From assembly GCF_900465055.1 (NCBI RefSeq), contig NZ_LS483250.1:1116001-1180000 (forward strand): a stretch of DNA of 64,000 bases, given 5' to 3'. This stretch comes from Moritella yayanosii (lineage in GTDB: Bacteria > Pseudomonadota > Gammaproteobacteria > Enterobacterales > Moritellaceae). Every line of letters starts with the position of its first letter. The first letter of the stretch is position 1. Positions 63,546 to 64,000 of this stretch are shown one piece after another. The notes beneath the pieces were generated by a model, which saw only the letters and a list, made by a program, of their open reading frames with translations, searched no databases and had not been told where the DNA came from. A program made the translations under genes and the position numbers.

Positions 63546-64000
63546 TTACTTCAGTTCAATAAACAAAGGTTCGTGATCTGAAGACGAAAATACCGACGCC
63601 ATATTGCGCATGGCACCGACAGCGTCGCCAACGCCAACGCCAACACGGCTATTATTTATCTCTTGATTGCGATTCGATTGCCTACTGTTATTAACAACAT
63701 AGCTTTCAGCTGCGTTAATGTGCCATATTTTTTGCGTCACTAAGCTCGATAATAGATCCGGACTTAATAAAATGTAATCTAAACGTCCCAATGCCTTAAA
63801 AGAATAAGTCCAGCCAGTTTCCGGTTGATTAACGAATGGATCGTGATAGCCAAATCCAATGTTAGTTTTGGCATTCAGCAAGGTTTTGCCCAAGTAATTA
63901 TAACCACTGTGGACTATTTTATAATAAGCATAACGCGCAAGATCATAGTCGGTTAATACTAACAGTGGATCTTCTTTCGGATAGCTATTTAAATCACCCA
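63546..64000 (-). CDS. ExeM/NucH-like extracellular endonuclease, C-terminal part (runs off the window)
   Basis: The frame remains open to the right edge of the window, and its first visible residues GDLNSYPKEDPLLVL are a catalytic motif of the endonuclease/exonuclease/phosphatase fold. Then YSFKALGRLDYILLSPDLL and, at the end, SSSDHEPLFIEL with the catalytic Asp-His pair follow. This set matches large secreted DNases such as ExeM. The low-complexity VGVGVGDAVGA stretch is a species-specific insert. Only the last 150 residues are here. Confidence 0.85.
   Translation of the reverse strand, partial: GDLNSYPKEDPLLVLTDYDLARYAYYKIVHSGYNYLGKTLLNAKTNIGFGYHDPFVNQPETGWTYSFKALGRLDYILLSPDLLSSLVTQKIWHINAAESYVVNNSRQSNRNQEINNSRVGVGVGDAVGAMRNMASVFSSSDHEPLFIELK

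Overview
The window looks like chromosome of a moderately AT-rich marine gammaproteobacterium, probably of the Vibrio/Moritella/Shewanella kind. The evidence is the enterobacterial-like nitroreductase-sppA-ansA neighbourhood, the punC/punR pair, fadD, fadH and pepT, Vibrio-type HigBA-2, and a vibrio-like integron integrase. The genus is an inference.

Region 1 (1-31557) is mostly housekeeping and accessory metabolism: LRAT-domain protein, nitroreductase, FadH, SppA, asparaginase I, PunC/PunR, a DUF748 envelope protein, a DUF5692 membrane protein with a divergent TetR, PepT, a NupC-type transporter, FadD, a zinc phospholipase C-like exoprotein, a GGDEF protein, a PhyH-type dioxygenase, a YkgJ protein, RlpA, a FAD monooxygenase with a zinc-finger N-terminus, and a bactofilin/M23 peptidase pair. 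Small vestiges (IS21, IS4, IS1595, a second tetR, a second ykgJ) lie between them.

Region 2 (about 31900-57635) is the cassette array of a chromosomal integron. The integrase gene (57949-58935) sits at its right edge, transcribed away from the array, with a LexA-type box just upstream. Cassettes run leftwards; most genes are on the minus strand and are separated by attC sites (palindromic, with TAAC and GTTA cores). Cargo includes six toxin-antitoxin modules (YefM-YoeB, a YefM/Axe-Txe pair, HigBA-2, HigBA, a HigBA split by IS66, anti-Fic/Fic), a LysE exporter, a YdeI-family protein with a frameshift, small membrane and zinc-ribbon proteins, and several unknown proteins carrying R-x4-H (HEPN-like) motifs, one of them in two identical tandem cassettes. 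The two YefM-type modules point against the array and have their own operators.

The array is heavily invaded. There is a group II intron (class C-like, one full-length copy and one decayed), an IS110/IS1111-type element (one frameshifted copy and one remnant), an IS91-like element with a tyrosine recombinase and a HUH transposase (one complete copy, three decayed copies, one tail), a complete IS66 element with an 8-bp target duplication, a TnpB remnant and IS1595 pieces. Intron, IS1111-like and IS91-like ends all fall at the GTTA/TAAC cores of attC sites, so the recombination signal of the integron appears to be a shared landing site for three unrelated transposition mechanisms. This is the most interesting feature of the window.

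Region 3 (58936-64000) returns to ordinary chromosome: an SDR-tetR operon, an alkaline phosphatase lipoprotein, a PAS-GGDEF protein and the C-terminal part of an ExeM-like nuclease that runs off the window. I recognised no tRNA, rRNA or CRISPR array.
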